From: Sipunculus nudus
Lineage: Eukaryota; Annelida; Sipuncula; Golfingiida; Sipunculidae
DNA: 64,000 nt
Direction of reading: 5' to 3'
Assembly: GCA_026874595.1 (NCBI GenBank)
Contig: CM049308.1
Location: 94,789,624-94,853,623 of the forward strand
The position numbers and the translations under genes were made by a program. Below, piece by piece: positions 59,501 to 64,000 of this stretch (position 1 is its first letter; each line of letters starts with the position of its first letter). The notes under the pieces were generated by a model. That model was not told the origin of the DNA and did not search any database. It saw nothing but the letters and a program-made list of their open reading frames with translations.

Positions 59501-60951
59501 CTGATGTTTTTAAATATTTTTGATAATCAGAAGATTGACAATGGAAAGTGATTAAGGACAAGTTGTTGAGTAATAAATCTAGTCAAACCAGTGAATAAGA
59601 ATAACCCAGTCACACCAGGCTTTTAAATGGAAAATTCTGTTTTGTGTACTATGCATCCTGTCTGTTTATTGCCTCTTGCATAATTACTCTATACAAATCT
59701 GATTATTGTTTGGAAAATAAATCAACATTATCATAATTTCACTTCTCTTTTCATGCCTATTGACAGGTTTATTGTGTCAGGCTAGTTTTTTTGTCATGTT
59801 TGTGTTGAATTCAGGTAACCTGGTTAATGTCAAAATTTGTGCATTAAAAGAGAAATAAATTGAGCTTCACAATAAAGAGGAATCTTGTTCCATCTTGAGT
59901 TTGAAGATGTATTGATGTAGACTTTGGTTTACTTGCAGGTCTTACCTCCAGTTTACCACCACCCACAACTGGATGTTGTTCCAGCAGCTTTTCCCTGAAA
60001 GGTCAGTCGGCGAGATTTGTTGTAAAGTTTTATCCACGAGTTATGGATTATTTCTCCTGGTCTGTGCATAGTAAACCTGACATCCAGTAGGTTTACCAAA
60101 TTATTTGTGACTTGTATTGCATGGTTACCTTGGGCCTGAATTGATGCCGCCACCAGCTTGTCATGGATCCATTCTTTAAATTAAAATCATGTTTTTGGTG
60201 TTGTCTTGTACAAGATTCAGTGTTATAATTGGACAATACTGGATGATAATTCACACTAATGTGATAATGATAAAAATGAACTTTACCTGATGCTGTTTGA
60301 GTGTATCAGCAAGAGTCTTACGGATACAATTTGTGTCTCATATACAATAACACTGTCCTGATTTACTTGTGTATCTGTTGCTAGGGCCAAGAATTTGTCT
60401 CAGAAGCCGTCATCAGCCAGTTTCTCATCCAGCCTAAACAGGACAAAGTAAGCAAATGATAATCACAGTTATGTTGTTAATGAGTATGTTGTTAAGTGAT
60501 AGCTGTTACAGGGTGACAGTGTTACAGGTACTATAACAGCAGTAAAGTGACATTGTTAAAAGTAACAATCCTTGATTCAGTTACTGTGTAACAGGAACAA
60601 GTGTACAGTAACAGAGGGACAGCAGTGCTGCAGTAACATTAGTACTGTAACAGCATTATAAGAATAGAGTACGGTATCAACATGACATTATCAACTGGAG
60701 TACAGTAAATGTGGTACAATGAAAATGGTAAGGTAACAGTAGTACAGTAACAGTTATAGCAGGGATACAGTAAAAAGGGTCCAGTAGCGGGGTTGCAGTA
60801 ACTGTGGTGCTGTACCAGGAATACAGTCATAAGTAAAGTCACAGGGGTACAGTGCCATCATAAAGTAACAGCAGTACAGTAATAACATGTATTTTCCAGG
60901 TCCATACATCTCCACAGCACTGCCTACCCTCAGCTCCATGTCTCCTCAGAG
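17372..60951 (+). CDS. TTLL5: TTLL5-like tubulin polyglutamylase, 20 coding exons (5' two fifths or so of the protein)
   Basis: The product adds glutamate to side chains of tubulin tails on axonemal and other microtubules. The family uses ATP and an ATP-grasp fold. Joined exons are 17372-17502, 36461-36570, 37188-37270, 37623-37729, 37870-37933, 38416-38482, 42462-42544, 42976-43045, 44011-44095, 44389-44490, 45483-45574, 47353-47460, 48044-48125, 49113-49174, 50968-51035, 52159-52197, 56008-56180, 59939-60001, 60385-60447 and 60900-60951. All splice phases agree and 568 codons are open. Residues about 1-45 are acidic and Ser-rich. [35 protein letters not shown] (Lys200 in the ATP site), [11 protein letters not shown] (285-295), DYGNKWSL and EVNLSPS (Glu386, Asn388, metal binding) mark the TTL core to about residue 420. 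A basic extension follows ([19 protein letters not shown]). The order and wording fit TTLL5 better than TTLL4 or TTLL7. Vertebrate TTLL5 has about 1,280 residues, so over half of the protein lies downstream. Confidence 0.93.
17887..19167 (+). repeat. Dispersed AGCTCAGCTG element, copy 3, in intron 1
   Basis: Opens TTTTTAGCTCAGCTGACTG and closes CATGACCCATGGGTCCTTTG. It shares its first 700 bases or so with copy 1. A lone right end (GCTGAGCGCCGTGACCCATG) lies at 19738-19769. Confidence 0.5.
19168..21774. other. Intron 1, no gene; repeat ends and a G-run
   Basis: Holds the lone right end at 19738-19769, a 16-G run at 19929-19944 and GGTGGTGCCACCT-type dispersed-repeat text at 21280-21560. Nothing resembling an exon was found. 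Confidence 0.45.
21775..22216 (+). repeat. Minisatellite, 22 bp x about 18
   Basis: Units read CCAGGTATCTAGAGTCTTGT with small changes. CTAG and TCTAGA palindromes recur in most units. The last copy near 22200 is separated by a diverged stretch. Confidence 0.9.
22429..22670 (+). repeat. Minisatellite, 39 bp x 6
   Basis: Nearly identical units contain AGTAGTCACAGTACATGTAC and TTGTTTCTACATCTGCCTT. Because 39 is a multiple of three, a minus-strand frame of 101 codons stays open; it is not taken as a gene. Confidence 0.92.
22671..23440. other. Intron 1 spacer, nothing recognised
   Basis: Unique-looking AT-rich sequence between two arrays. Confidence 0.4.
23441..27760 (+). repeat. Large minisatellite, 60 bp x about 72
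   Basis: Units contain TACTAAATACCTGGACTACT, ATATGTCCATGTTTAAAC and TTTCTCATTCCCTGTG. Marker variants recur far apart: an AATAGATGG unit at about 23824, 24244 and 25807, and a TATATAAATGTCC insertion near 25100 and 26728. Blocks of many units have therefore been copied together. Open frames of up to 271 codons on both strands follow from the 60-bp period. Confidence 0.95.
27761..28349. other. Intron 1 spacer, nothing recognised
   Basis: AT-rich sequence with no exon-like stretch. Confidence 0.4.
28350..33360 (+). repeat. Large minisatellite, 33 bp x about 130, with diverged flanks
   Basis: The core at about 28560-32930 has units containing CACCTCATTGACCTTCCTAG and AACATATCTCTTT. Both edges decay into looser relatives (CCTCAGTGACCAGGTATCCC). 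On the minus strand the core stays open for 1,084 codons as an 11-residue repeat ([11 protein letters not shown]), and long frames are open on the plus strand too. Units of 33 bp without stops explain this. Confidence 0.95.
33741..34285 (+). repeat. Minisatellite, 44 bp x about 12
   Basis: Units contain TCTCATCTCCTGGCCCATTA and GATCTGCAGTTCAACTGTC. Homogeneous in the middle and drifting at the right edge. Confidence 0.92.
34440..36345 (+). repeat. Minisatellite, 35 bp x about 54
   Basis: Units contain TCTGGTTATTCTTCATCTCA and TCAGATCTGTAATTC. Two or three unit types (CATCTCATCAGATC, CACCTCATCATATC, CATTTCAACAGATC) alternate, giving 70- and 105-bp higher-order patterns. The array is pyrimidine-rich and stops about 115 bases before exon 2. 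Confidence 0.92.
36461..36570 (+). CDS. TTLL5: TTLL5 coding exon 2
   Basis: Codes for [20 protein letters not shown] and onward to KAIGE, the start of the TTL domain (family pattern: I-WTG, then a hydrophobic P-V-L-F strand). The acceptor is ATTTTTTCAG and the donor GTATGA. It lies about 115 bases past the end of the 35-bp array. Confidence 0.92.
36571..37187. other. Intron 2, nothing recognised
   Basis: Short intron without arrays or dispersed repeats. Confidence 0.5.
37188..37270 (+). CDS. TTLL5: TTLL5 coding exon 3
   Basis: Codes for [20 protein letters not shown] then LGSHGFSE, a strongly conserved TTLL5 block. The acceptor has a T-rich tract ending TTTTAAG and the donor is GTAAGT. The last 45 bases or so of this exon and its donor are repeated three or four times in the following intron. 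Confidence 0.95.
37271..37500 (+). repeat. Worn tandem copies of the exon 3 end and its donor, about 59 bp x 3-4
   Basis: ATGTAAACTTCTGC of exon 3 (37225) recurs as ATGTAAACTGCTGC (37284), ATGTAAACTACTGC (37343) and AATTAAACTACTGC (37404). Each is followed by a relic of GGATCACATGGTTTTAGTGAG-like sequence. Where exon 3 has GTAAGT, the copies have ATGAGA, TTAAGA and ATAAAA, so every extra donor lacks GT. Confidence 0.75.
37623..37729 (+). CDS. TTLL5: TTLL5 coding exon 4
   Basis: Codes for [20 protein letters not shown] then [16 protein letters not shown]. The WTGSHLKP and QKVNHFPRS blocks are hallmarks of TTLL4/TTLL5-type ligases. The donor GTAAGT splits an Arg codon. Confidence 0.95.
37870..37933 (+). 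CDS. TTLL5: TTLL5 coding exon 5
   Basis: Codes for [20 protein letters not shown] plus K, the conserved S-Y-E-I/L-TRKDRL block. The acceptor is TGTCATCAG; the donor is GTTAGT. Confidence 0.95.
37934..38415. other. Intron 5, nothing recognised
   Basis: AT-rich with a short TATATA tract near 38115. No array. Confidence 0.45.
38416..38482 (+). CDS. TTLL5: TTLL5 coding exon 6
   Basis: Codes for [20 protein letters not shown] then FC, where family members have GFK, a hydrophobic strand, P-F-P-E. The acceptor is TTGGTTTCAG; the donor is GTAAGT. Confidence 0.93.
38483..41463. other. Intron 6, first 3 kb, nothing recognised
   Basis: No tandem array, coding frame or mobile-element end was found; open frames are 76 codons or shorter. 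It is the longest array-free stretch of the gene. Confidence 0.4.
41464..42437 (+). repeat. Dispersed repeat in intron 6, composite
   Basis: Opens TTTTTTAGCTCAGCTGACTG like the elements at 13443-19167, and closes TGTCTGGGGATACTATCGCA through ATCTAGTTT, like the element at 7626-8715. A G-run with two T breaks lies at 42361-42385. It ends about 25 bases before exon 7. Confidence 0.5.
42462..42544 (+). CDS. TTLL5: TTLL5 coding exon 7 (ATP-binding loop)
   Basis: Codes for [20 protein letters not shown] then GIFLVNH. The WIVKP lysine (residue 200) and the glycine/arginine-rich loop bind ATP in this family. The acceptor is CTGTTTTAG; the donor is GTAAGT. A dispersed repeat ends only about 25 bases before the exon. 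Confidence 0.96.
42545..42975. other. Intron 7, nothing recognised
   Basis: AT-rich intron with no array. Confidence 0.45.
42976..43045 (+). CDS. TTLL5: TTLL5 coding exon 8
   Basis: Codes for [20 protein letters not shown] then LVD, matching the family I-S-R-Y-I/L-NNPLL-I/V-D block. The acceptor is TGTCTTACAG; the donor is GTAGGT. The last 44 bases and the donor were amplified into the 55-bp array of the next intron. Confidence 0.95.
43046..43665 (+). repeat. Tandem copies of the exon 8 end and donor, 55 bp x about 11
   Basis: Exon 8 sequence CTCATTATTTCACGATACCT, CAACAATCCTCTGTTAGTTG and ATG with the donor GTAGGT is the unit. Copies differ by a few changes. Most still end GATGGTAGGT; a few have changed donors (GCAAGT, GTAGAA, GCAAAT). 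One copy is shortened near 43350. Confidence 0.85.
43666..44010. other. Remainder of intron 8, nothing recognised
   Basis: Unique-looking sequence. The 134-codon frame at 43558-43962 begins inside the array and has no known relative. Confidence 0.4.
44011..44095 (+). CDS. TTLL5: TTLL5 coding exon 9
   Basis: Codes for [20 protein letters not shown] then [14 protein letters not shown] is the invariant strand of TTL domains. The acceptor is ATGTTTCAG; the donor is GTAGGT. Unlike the exons on either side, this exon has no boundary array. Confidence 0.96.
44389..44490 (+). CDS. TTLL5: TTLL5 coding exon 10
   Basis: Codes for [20 protein letters not shown] then [22 protein letters not shown] is a catalytic-core signature of the family. 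The acceptor is CTTTCTCCAG; the donor is GTAAGT. Reading past the donor gives AAG TAA, so retention of the intron terminates translation at once. Confidence 0.96.
44491..45330 (+). repeat. Tandem copies of the exon 10 end with disabled donor, 67 bp x about 9, then worn copies
   Basis: Exon 10 text (ACAGTGTTAACAAGAAGAAT then GACTATGTTAA) recurs every 67 bases from 44561. The real junction reads GTTAA then GTAAGTCC. In nearly all copies it reads GTTAA then ATAAGTCC. One late copy near 45090 reads GTTAAGTAAGTCC. After about 45110 the copies decay. Confidence 0.88.
45483..45574 (+). CDS. TTLL5: TTLL5 coding exon 11
   Basis: Codes for [20 protein letters not shown] then [10 protein letters not shown]; the DYGNKWS block is diagnostic of TTLL5. 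The acceptor is TCTGTCATAG; the donor is GTAAAC. Confidence 0.95.
45575..46149. other. Intron 11 before the array, nothing recognised
   Basis: AT-rich; no exon-like stretch. Confidence 0.4.
46150..47305 (+). repeat. Minisatellite, 25 bp x about 46
   Basis: Units read CTCAGCTGTACATGTCTGTG plus TGCCC, with A/C and C/T variants. Because 25 is not a multiple of three and no unit has a stop, all three plus frames stay open (359 to 389 codons), each coding the same 25-residue cycle in a different register. It ends about 45 bases before exon 12. Confidence 0.95.
47353..47460 (+). CDS. TTLL5: TTLL5 coding exon 12
   Basis: Codes for [20 protein letters not shown] then [15 protein letters not shown]. 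The acceptor GCCTGTGGCAG lies about 50 bases past the 25-bp array. The donor GTGGGT is weaker than most in the gene. Confidence 0.94.
47461..47900. other. Intron 12 before the duplication, nothing recognised
   Basis: AT-rich intron sequence. Confidence 0.4.
47901..48071 (+). repeat. 74-bp duplication of the exon 13 acceptor
   Basis: The unit begins TATGTTTTTGATGTTCTTGT at 47901 and 47975, and exon 13 itself begins a third, partial copy at 48049. Each full copy contains TTTTATTTTACAG followed by AACTG. The upstream acceptor would add 74 bases and shift the frame. Confidence 0.85.
48044..48125 (+). CDS. TTLL5: TTLL5 coding exon 13 (metal-binding ExN)
   Basis: Codes for [20 protein letters not shown] then NLSPSLA. 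Glu386 and Asn388 of EVNLSPS are the ATP-grasp magnesium ligands. The acceptor is TTATTTTACAG; the donor is GTCAGT. The acceptor and the first bases of the exon also occur 74 bases upstream in a duplicated copy. Confidence 0.96.
48264..48898 (+). repeat. Minisatellite, 21 bp x about 30, in intron 13
   Basis: Units read CTGTCTGCTGAGACTAACCC plus C. A series of 12 units with the same variants is present twice, 252 bases apart (the CCCAG unit at 48304 and 48556, and the CTGTTTGCTG and GAGTCTAACCACC units likewise). Frames of 194 to 224 codons on both strands are by-products. Confidence 0.93.
49113..49174 (+). CDS. TTLL5: TTLL5 coding exon 14
   Basis: Codes for [20 protein letters not shown], matching the family D-PLD-KIK-MI-D-F block that closes the TTL domain. 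The acceptor is CTCTCTTTGCAG; the donor is GTGAGA, leaving one base of a Gly codon for exon 15. Confidence 0.95.
49336..50967 (+). repeat. Tandem copies of the exon 15 acceptor, 21 bp x about 77
   Basis: Units read GTATTCAG then GATTTATCTTCTT, the same as the exon 15 junction (GTATTCAG then GATTTATCTGCC). Three variants alternate (TATTCAG, TTTTCAG, TATTTAG), giving a 63-bp higher order. Every unit keeps an AG after a pyrimidine-rich run. An extra T near 50571 shifts the register. From 50590 to 50968, 18 units are exact multiples of 21. Confidence 0.93.
50968..51035 (+). CDS. TTLL5: TTLL5 coding exon 15
   Basis: Codes for [20 protein letters not shown] then RSK; human TTLL5 has GFVCQDP at this place. 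The start at 50968, after GTATTCAG, is fixed by phase and by this match. This first acceptor and exon start are the parent or last member of the 21-bp array that fills the intron upstream. The donor is GTAAGA. Confidence 0.9.
51036..52158. other. Intron 15, nothing recognised
   Basis: No array or element end; AT-rich unique-looking sequence. Confidence 0.4.
52159..52197 (+). CDS. TTLL5: TTLL5 coding exon 16 (39 bases, possibly optional)
   Basis: Codes for [13 protein letters not shown] between TTGACTTGCAG and GTAAGT, phase 0 on both sides. A 39-base phase-0 exon can be skipped without changing the frame. Splice signals are good, but the peptide lies in a poorly conserved linker, so support is lower than for the core exons. 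Confidence 0.65.
52198..53330. other. Intron 16 before the array, nothing recognised
   Basis: A short GGTGGCGCC patch near 52262 recalls dispersed repeats; otherwise nothing is seen. Confidence 0.4.
53331..54395 (+). repeat. Minisatellite, 74 bp x about 14, in intron 16
   Basis: Units contain GACTGACATCCTGTCACATG, ATGGATAACATCAGATTCAG and TTTCACAGTATAGTGACTG. It is homogeneous with scattered single-base variants and resembles no TTLL5 exon. Confidence 0.93.
54895..55100 (+). repeat. Short tandem repeat, 51 bp x 4
   Basis: Units contain TCTGTTACAGACTAAT and TATTTGCTGTGATTTGAT, with steady 51-base spacing and moderate divergence. Each holds an acceptor-like TGTTACAG. Confidence 0.75.
55267..55354 (+). 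repeat. Tandem duplication, 44 bp x 2
   Basis: AGTTATTTATATCATAAACA and GGGAGAATTCCTGGC occur twice, 44 bases apart, with one or two changes. Confidence 0.7.
55355..56007. other. End of intron 16, nothing recognised
   Basis: AT-rich; leads into the exon 17 acceptor. Confidence 0.4.
56008..56180 (+). CDS. TTLL5: TTLL5 coding exon 17
   Basis: Codes for [20 protein letters not shown], then [20 protein letters not shown] and [16 protein letters not shown]. Human TTLL5 has L-S-EEIK-LRR and RRGG-IRIFP here. The many Lys and Arg residues fit a microtubule-contacting region after the core, by family knowledge. The acceptor is GTGATTCAG; the donor is GTAAGT. Its last 47 bases and the donor founded the 67-bp array that follows. 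Confidence 0.93.
56181..59445 (+). repeat. Tandem copies of the exon 17 end and donor, 67 bp x about 48
   Basis: Exon 17 sequence (GAGGCTGGGTCCGGATATTC through GGGAGCTGTATGG) plus GTAAGT and about 15 intron bases forms the unit. Nearly every copy keeps TATGG then GTAAGTA. In the exon frame a copy would read [11 protein letters not shown] where the exon has [11 protein letters not shown]. Reading through the true donor meets TAA at once (TAT GGG TAA). Confidence 0.95.
59446..59938. other. End of intron 17, nothing recognised
   Basis: AT-rich; the array stops about 490 bases before exon 18. Confidence 0.4.
59939..60001 (+). CDS. TTLL5: TTLL5 coding exon 18
   Basis: Codes for [20 protein letters not shown] then ER, matching human GSYLE-KTS-NYML-RLF. 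The acceptor is TTTACTTGCAG; the donor is GTCAGT. Confidence 0.9.
60002..60384. other. Intron 18, nothing recognised
   Basis: No array and no exon-like sequence. Confidence 0.4.
60385..60447 (+). CDS. TTLL5: TTLL5 coding exon 19
   Basis: Codes for [20 protein letters not shown], a Ser-rich linker with no clear family match. It is supported by phase continuity with exons 18 and 20 and by its splice sites (GTTGCTAG and GTAAGC). Confidence 0.7.
60480..60890 (+). repeat. Low-complexity AGTAACAG/ACAGTA-rich intron 19
   Basis: Irregular recurrence of ACAGTAACAG, GTACAGTAA and similar words fills the intron without a fixed period. It is probably an old, worn short-unit array. Confidence 0.55.
60900..60951 (+). 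CDS. TTLL5: TTLL5 coding exon 20
   Basis: Codes for [17 protein letters not shown], entered in phase from exon 19 and ending in phase 0 at GTACGT. The acceptor is TATTTTCCAG. No conserved motif is seen; support is from splice sites and phase. Confidence 0.6.
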
Positions 60952-61145
60952 GTACGTATCACGTTATACATACTCTGTCAAAAGTTATGAATAAAAGTAA
61001 AAATGTCTATCAAGTAATTGTTGCTGGTAATAGATTGCAGGAGTTCTCTTACCAGTTAACCAGGCAACTTTGCTAGTATTATGTTAAATCATTTTATGCA
61101 GCCTATGATAATTTTTCCTGTTATGTTAGTTTGATATATTTACTA

Positions 61146-62994
61146 CCGTAAAAGTTGTTGCAGAAGTCGCGAATTGTACTAGGAAATCGAATTCTAAAAA
61201 CTAGAATTTTCAAGCAAAGACGGGGTGCGACTTGTAATACGTACTTATCCCGTTTCTGTCAGCTTTCCCGGTACATGGAACGACATCAGTTGAGCGATAA
61301 TCGGCAAAACCTTTAACCAGTGTTTTGTGAAACGTCTTTCCCCAATAATTTACACTTTTAACCATCTCTTATTAAAACCTGCCTTATATTTTGTGAACTG
61401 ACGGGATTTTCATTTTATTAACATTAAATGCAAATTATAAATTTGATCAGTTCAAGGCCTACCTGTTCTGACAAGTCGCAATTCAAGTGACACTTCCTCA
61501 CCTGCATTACCGTTATATCATAAGGCAATTTGACGCTGCCAGTCTGCCACTCTGATGTACATTTTCTTTCCGTTTAATCTTTATGGGTATGCATGTCATT
61601 ATGAAAAACTAGAGGTTTCATATCCATTTATACATGTAAAGTTGCGTCACATTCAAGCTTGATCCACTACAGACACGTCATGAATTCTTTTGCCTGCCCG
61701 GTTGATCGCTAAATACCTGCTGACCTTTGAAGCCGTGTAGCGGAAGTTCAAGCCCCGGGTCACCCGTGCAATGACCTTTACATCCCCAGGACAACTAAGC
61801 CTTCCGTGACTGATATCCACAGTTATAAACTCCCATATTAAGAATCAAATAAATATATATATAAATATAAATATAAACTTATTTATTTTACATGGATTGT
61901 ACAAATAGTTATTATAACTAATCGAGGCACTCTCCATGGCTCCGGTGATGGCATTCGGTAGTCTGCAGGTCACTGTCACCATCTCATGGTTTTCAAGCGT
62001 ATTGGATAACAATGTTATAACGTTTCACGTGAGCTGCATCTATACAATTTGTTTCGTGTGTTACCCGGCCGAGTCTTTTTCAGAACGATCGTTTGTCCGG
62101 TCAACAATATGGCGGCACGCATGCATTACGGTCAATCGTGTGTTGACGTATTCAATATATTTTTTAATGAAGACACTTAAATCAATACAATGAAATAACA
62201 AACACCATACAGGTATATATTTTATTTACTTAAAATGCCACATACGTAACGGGAACCCGCATCGTTTTGTGTCATGACGGATCTGGTTCAACACGGCTGA
62301 GTTAGCCATACATTCAAGCCGTTTGAATATAATCACTGATAATGATGGAAATTGGGGTTTCCAGATGTTATCAAAGGAAAAAATCATTAGTATCAGTAAA
62401 TATTATACCCGTAAATTCAATTATGTTTGAGTTACATTAACTGACCGGTCAATAAAGCGTTCATTATCCCCTTGTTGACTAACATATTTCCGTGATTTCA
62501 CTAATACCGTGCACGTGCCGCTCCTTGATGGTAAGTTGTAACAATTAATTCAAGGGTTACTAAATTCAGTTTTAGAGCCCATTTAAGAAATTAGGTGAAT
62601 AAATTCAAACTAAATTATTCTTTCTATCCTTCAGTTGTCTTTAGTCAGTTAAAATCATGCCCAATGCGACGGATTGGGACTCGTCACGCGTGCGCAAACT
62701 AATCATAGTCTAATGAATTGACCCTCGTTTGACGATCTTTAACAGTGTAAAGAGTTGCTCGATTGTTATAATAATTTTCCTCAGACATTTTTAGTTTATT
62801 AATTCAGTCATTTAACAAGGAATGATACTTAAAATCCATAAGTATCAGGTGGTTGGGACGCCTCTGAAGTCTGGGTGTGACCTATATTATGGACTTTTCC
62901 TGAAACTAAACTTGGACAGCTACTCCCCTGGGGGATCCTAAAAGTCAGGGTGCGACTTGTAATAAGGATGCGACTTCTGCAACGACTTTTACGG
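61146..62994. mobile_element. Inverted-repeat DNA element, 1.85 kb, with TA target duplication
   Basis: CCGTAAAAGTTGTTGCAGAA through GTCGC (61146-61170) recurs inverted at 62970-62994 with one change. TA flanks both ends (61144-61145 and 62995-62996), as in Tc1/mariner-like and pogo-like elements. GGGTGCGACTTGTAATA occurs near both ends in direct orientation. It is richer in CG than the intron around it. No transposase frame is seen. Confidence 0.6.
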
Positions 62995-62996
62995 TA

Positions 62997-63963
62997 TCAC
63001 CCTCTTACAGAAAAATCAATATTAAACTCTCACTAACATAATGGACCAAGTATTTGGTTTTCAATCCCACATTTTTTGGCTGTGGGTGGTTTTGTTTTCC
63101 TGAGGAGATTCCACCAGGTTTTACTGGTCAGGGATCATAATACTTTTAAGGTTTCATCTTTCCAATAGAAAGGCATTAATTCAGGTTTGCCTATCCCCAG
63201 AAAAAAAATTTGCGTTTCTGCTACAGATGCATCCTACCACCAAATCAAAATTATATCGGAAACAGGAAAATGTAGGAGATAAGGGACTAAATCCCAGAAA
63301 GCATAAGAAATTATAGACCATTTTTATAGCAATATATATATGAAATATGGGGAATCGATTGTAGACTATCTGTAAAATATTTTGTTTTGTGTCATGTTTA
63401 TTGTTACTTATCAGCTGCTAATGTGGTAAAAACATCAAGGTATTCACCTTTCCAGTGGATAGGTACAAAATAAGAAATGCCTTTCCGTTCACGTGTTTGC
63501 GTTAAGTCATTATTACTGCCCCTGCTGATAGTAAACTTGATGTGTAACATGAACTGACAGAGCCTCTGTTTTTCATCCTGGTTTGTGTGACTTGTGTTGT
63601 GCATTTATTTTAAACATTATGATGCTTAGACTGGGTCATTTTATATGATAAACTTTCTCCTGAGTTTTAGGTGATAATTGGCAATTAAGAATGTTTACTC
63701 TCAAATTTAAGAGCGTACATGACGCATTACATCGTCTTTTGGACAAGGTGTGTGTTAGTTGCTACAGACATGGCATAACGTAACTATTGACTTCAAAATA
63801 TGGTACTGTCAGGTGGATTTACTGGAGGTTGGCCGTGGGGAGAGGTTCTACTGAGGTTCAGTAAACTCAGTGTTCATCATTAGGAAGTACACAGTGTGTT
63901 GTAGCATCTGTAATCAAGATCACATGTTAAAGATCTATCTGTATCAAGTTTGTTTGATTTCAG
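62997..63963. other. Intron after exon 20, nothing recognised
   Basis: Unique-looking AT-rich sequence up to the possible exon at 63964. Confidence 0.4.
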
Positions 63964-63990
63964 CGTGTCAAATTTCTAAGGCAAATGCAG
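63964..63990 (+). CDS. Possible TTLL5 coding exon 21
   Basis: After GATTTCAG, an open phase-0 stretch codes for RVKFLRQMQ and meets GTATTG at 63991; it may also run on past the window edge. The phase agrees with exon 20 and a basic stretch is expected here. The evidence is thin. Confidence 0.3.
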
Positions 63991-64000
63991 GTATTGGGTT

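Overview
This is eukaryotic nuclear DNA: GT-AG introns, AT-rich non-coding sequence, transposon relics and very many minisatellites. The protein homology and the dispersed repeat families (elements opening with AGCTCAGCTGA and closing near CCCATGGGTCC) suggest a marine mollusc, most likely a bivalve; the species cannot be fixed from the sequence.

The one clearly intact gene is on the + strand: TTLL5, a tubulin tyrosine ligase-like polyglutamylase. Twenty coding exons were placed by hand between 17372 and 60951. They join in one reading frame for 568 codons with no stop, covering the acidic N-terminus, the whole catalytic TTL (ATP-grasp) domain and the start of the C-terminal extension. The remaining C-terminus lies beyond the window; a possible next exon begins at 63964. 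A candidate promoter and non-coding first exon lies at about 9083-9163 (NRF1-, ETS- and YY1-like sites), with an RFX X-box-like site at 9362, which fits a ciliary gene.

Layout: 1-2419 holds nothing recognisable. 2420-7105 is a decayed minus-strand gene of a multicopy family, split by a 2.5-kb inverted-repeat transposon that itself contains a LINE fragment and a small inverted-repeat element. 7626-8684, 9654-11142, 11207-11689 and 13443-16779 are further mobile or dispersed elements. 17249-17502 is the first coding exon. The 19-kb intron 1 is dominated by six tandem arrays (22, 39, 60, 33, 44 and 35 bp units). From 36461 on, short exons alternate with introns that carry their own arrays. A 1.85-kb TA-flanked inverted-repeat element occupies 61146-62994.

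The most unusual feature is that six intronic arrays were made from the gene's own exon/intron borders: the donor ends of exons 3, 8, 10 and 17 and the acceptor ends of exons 13 and 15. In introns 3 and 10 most extra donors have lost the GT. In introns 8 and 17 most keep it. Upstream of exon 15, the 18 nearest duplicated acceptors are exactly 21 bp apart and in frame, so use of any of them would add whole hydrophobic 7-residue units to TTLL5. About a third of the window is tandem repeat, by adding estimated array lengths. Most long open frames here are by-products of repeats whose units lack stop codons. All copy numbers are length divided by period, not alignments.
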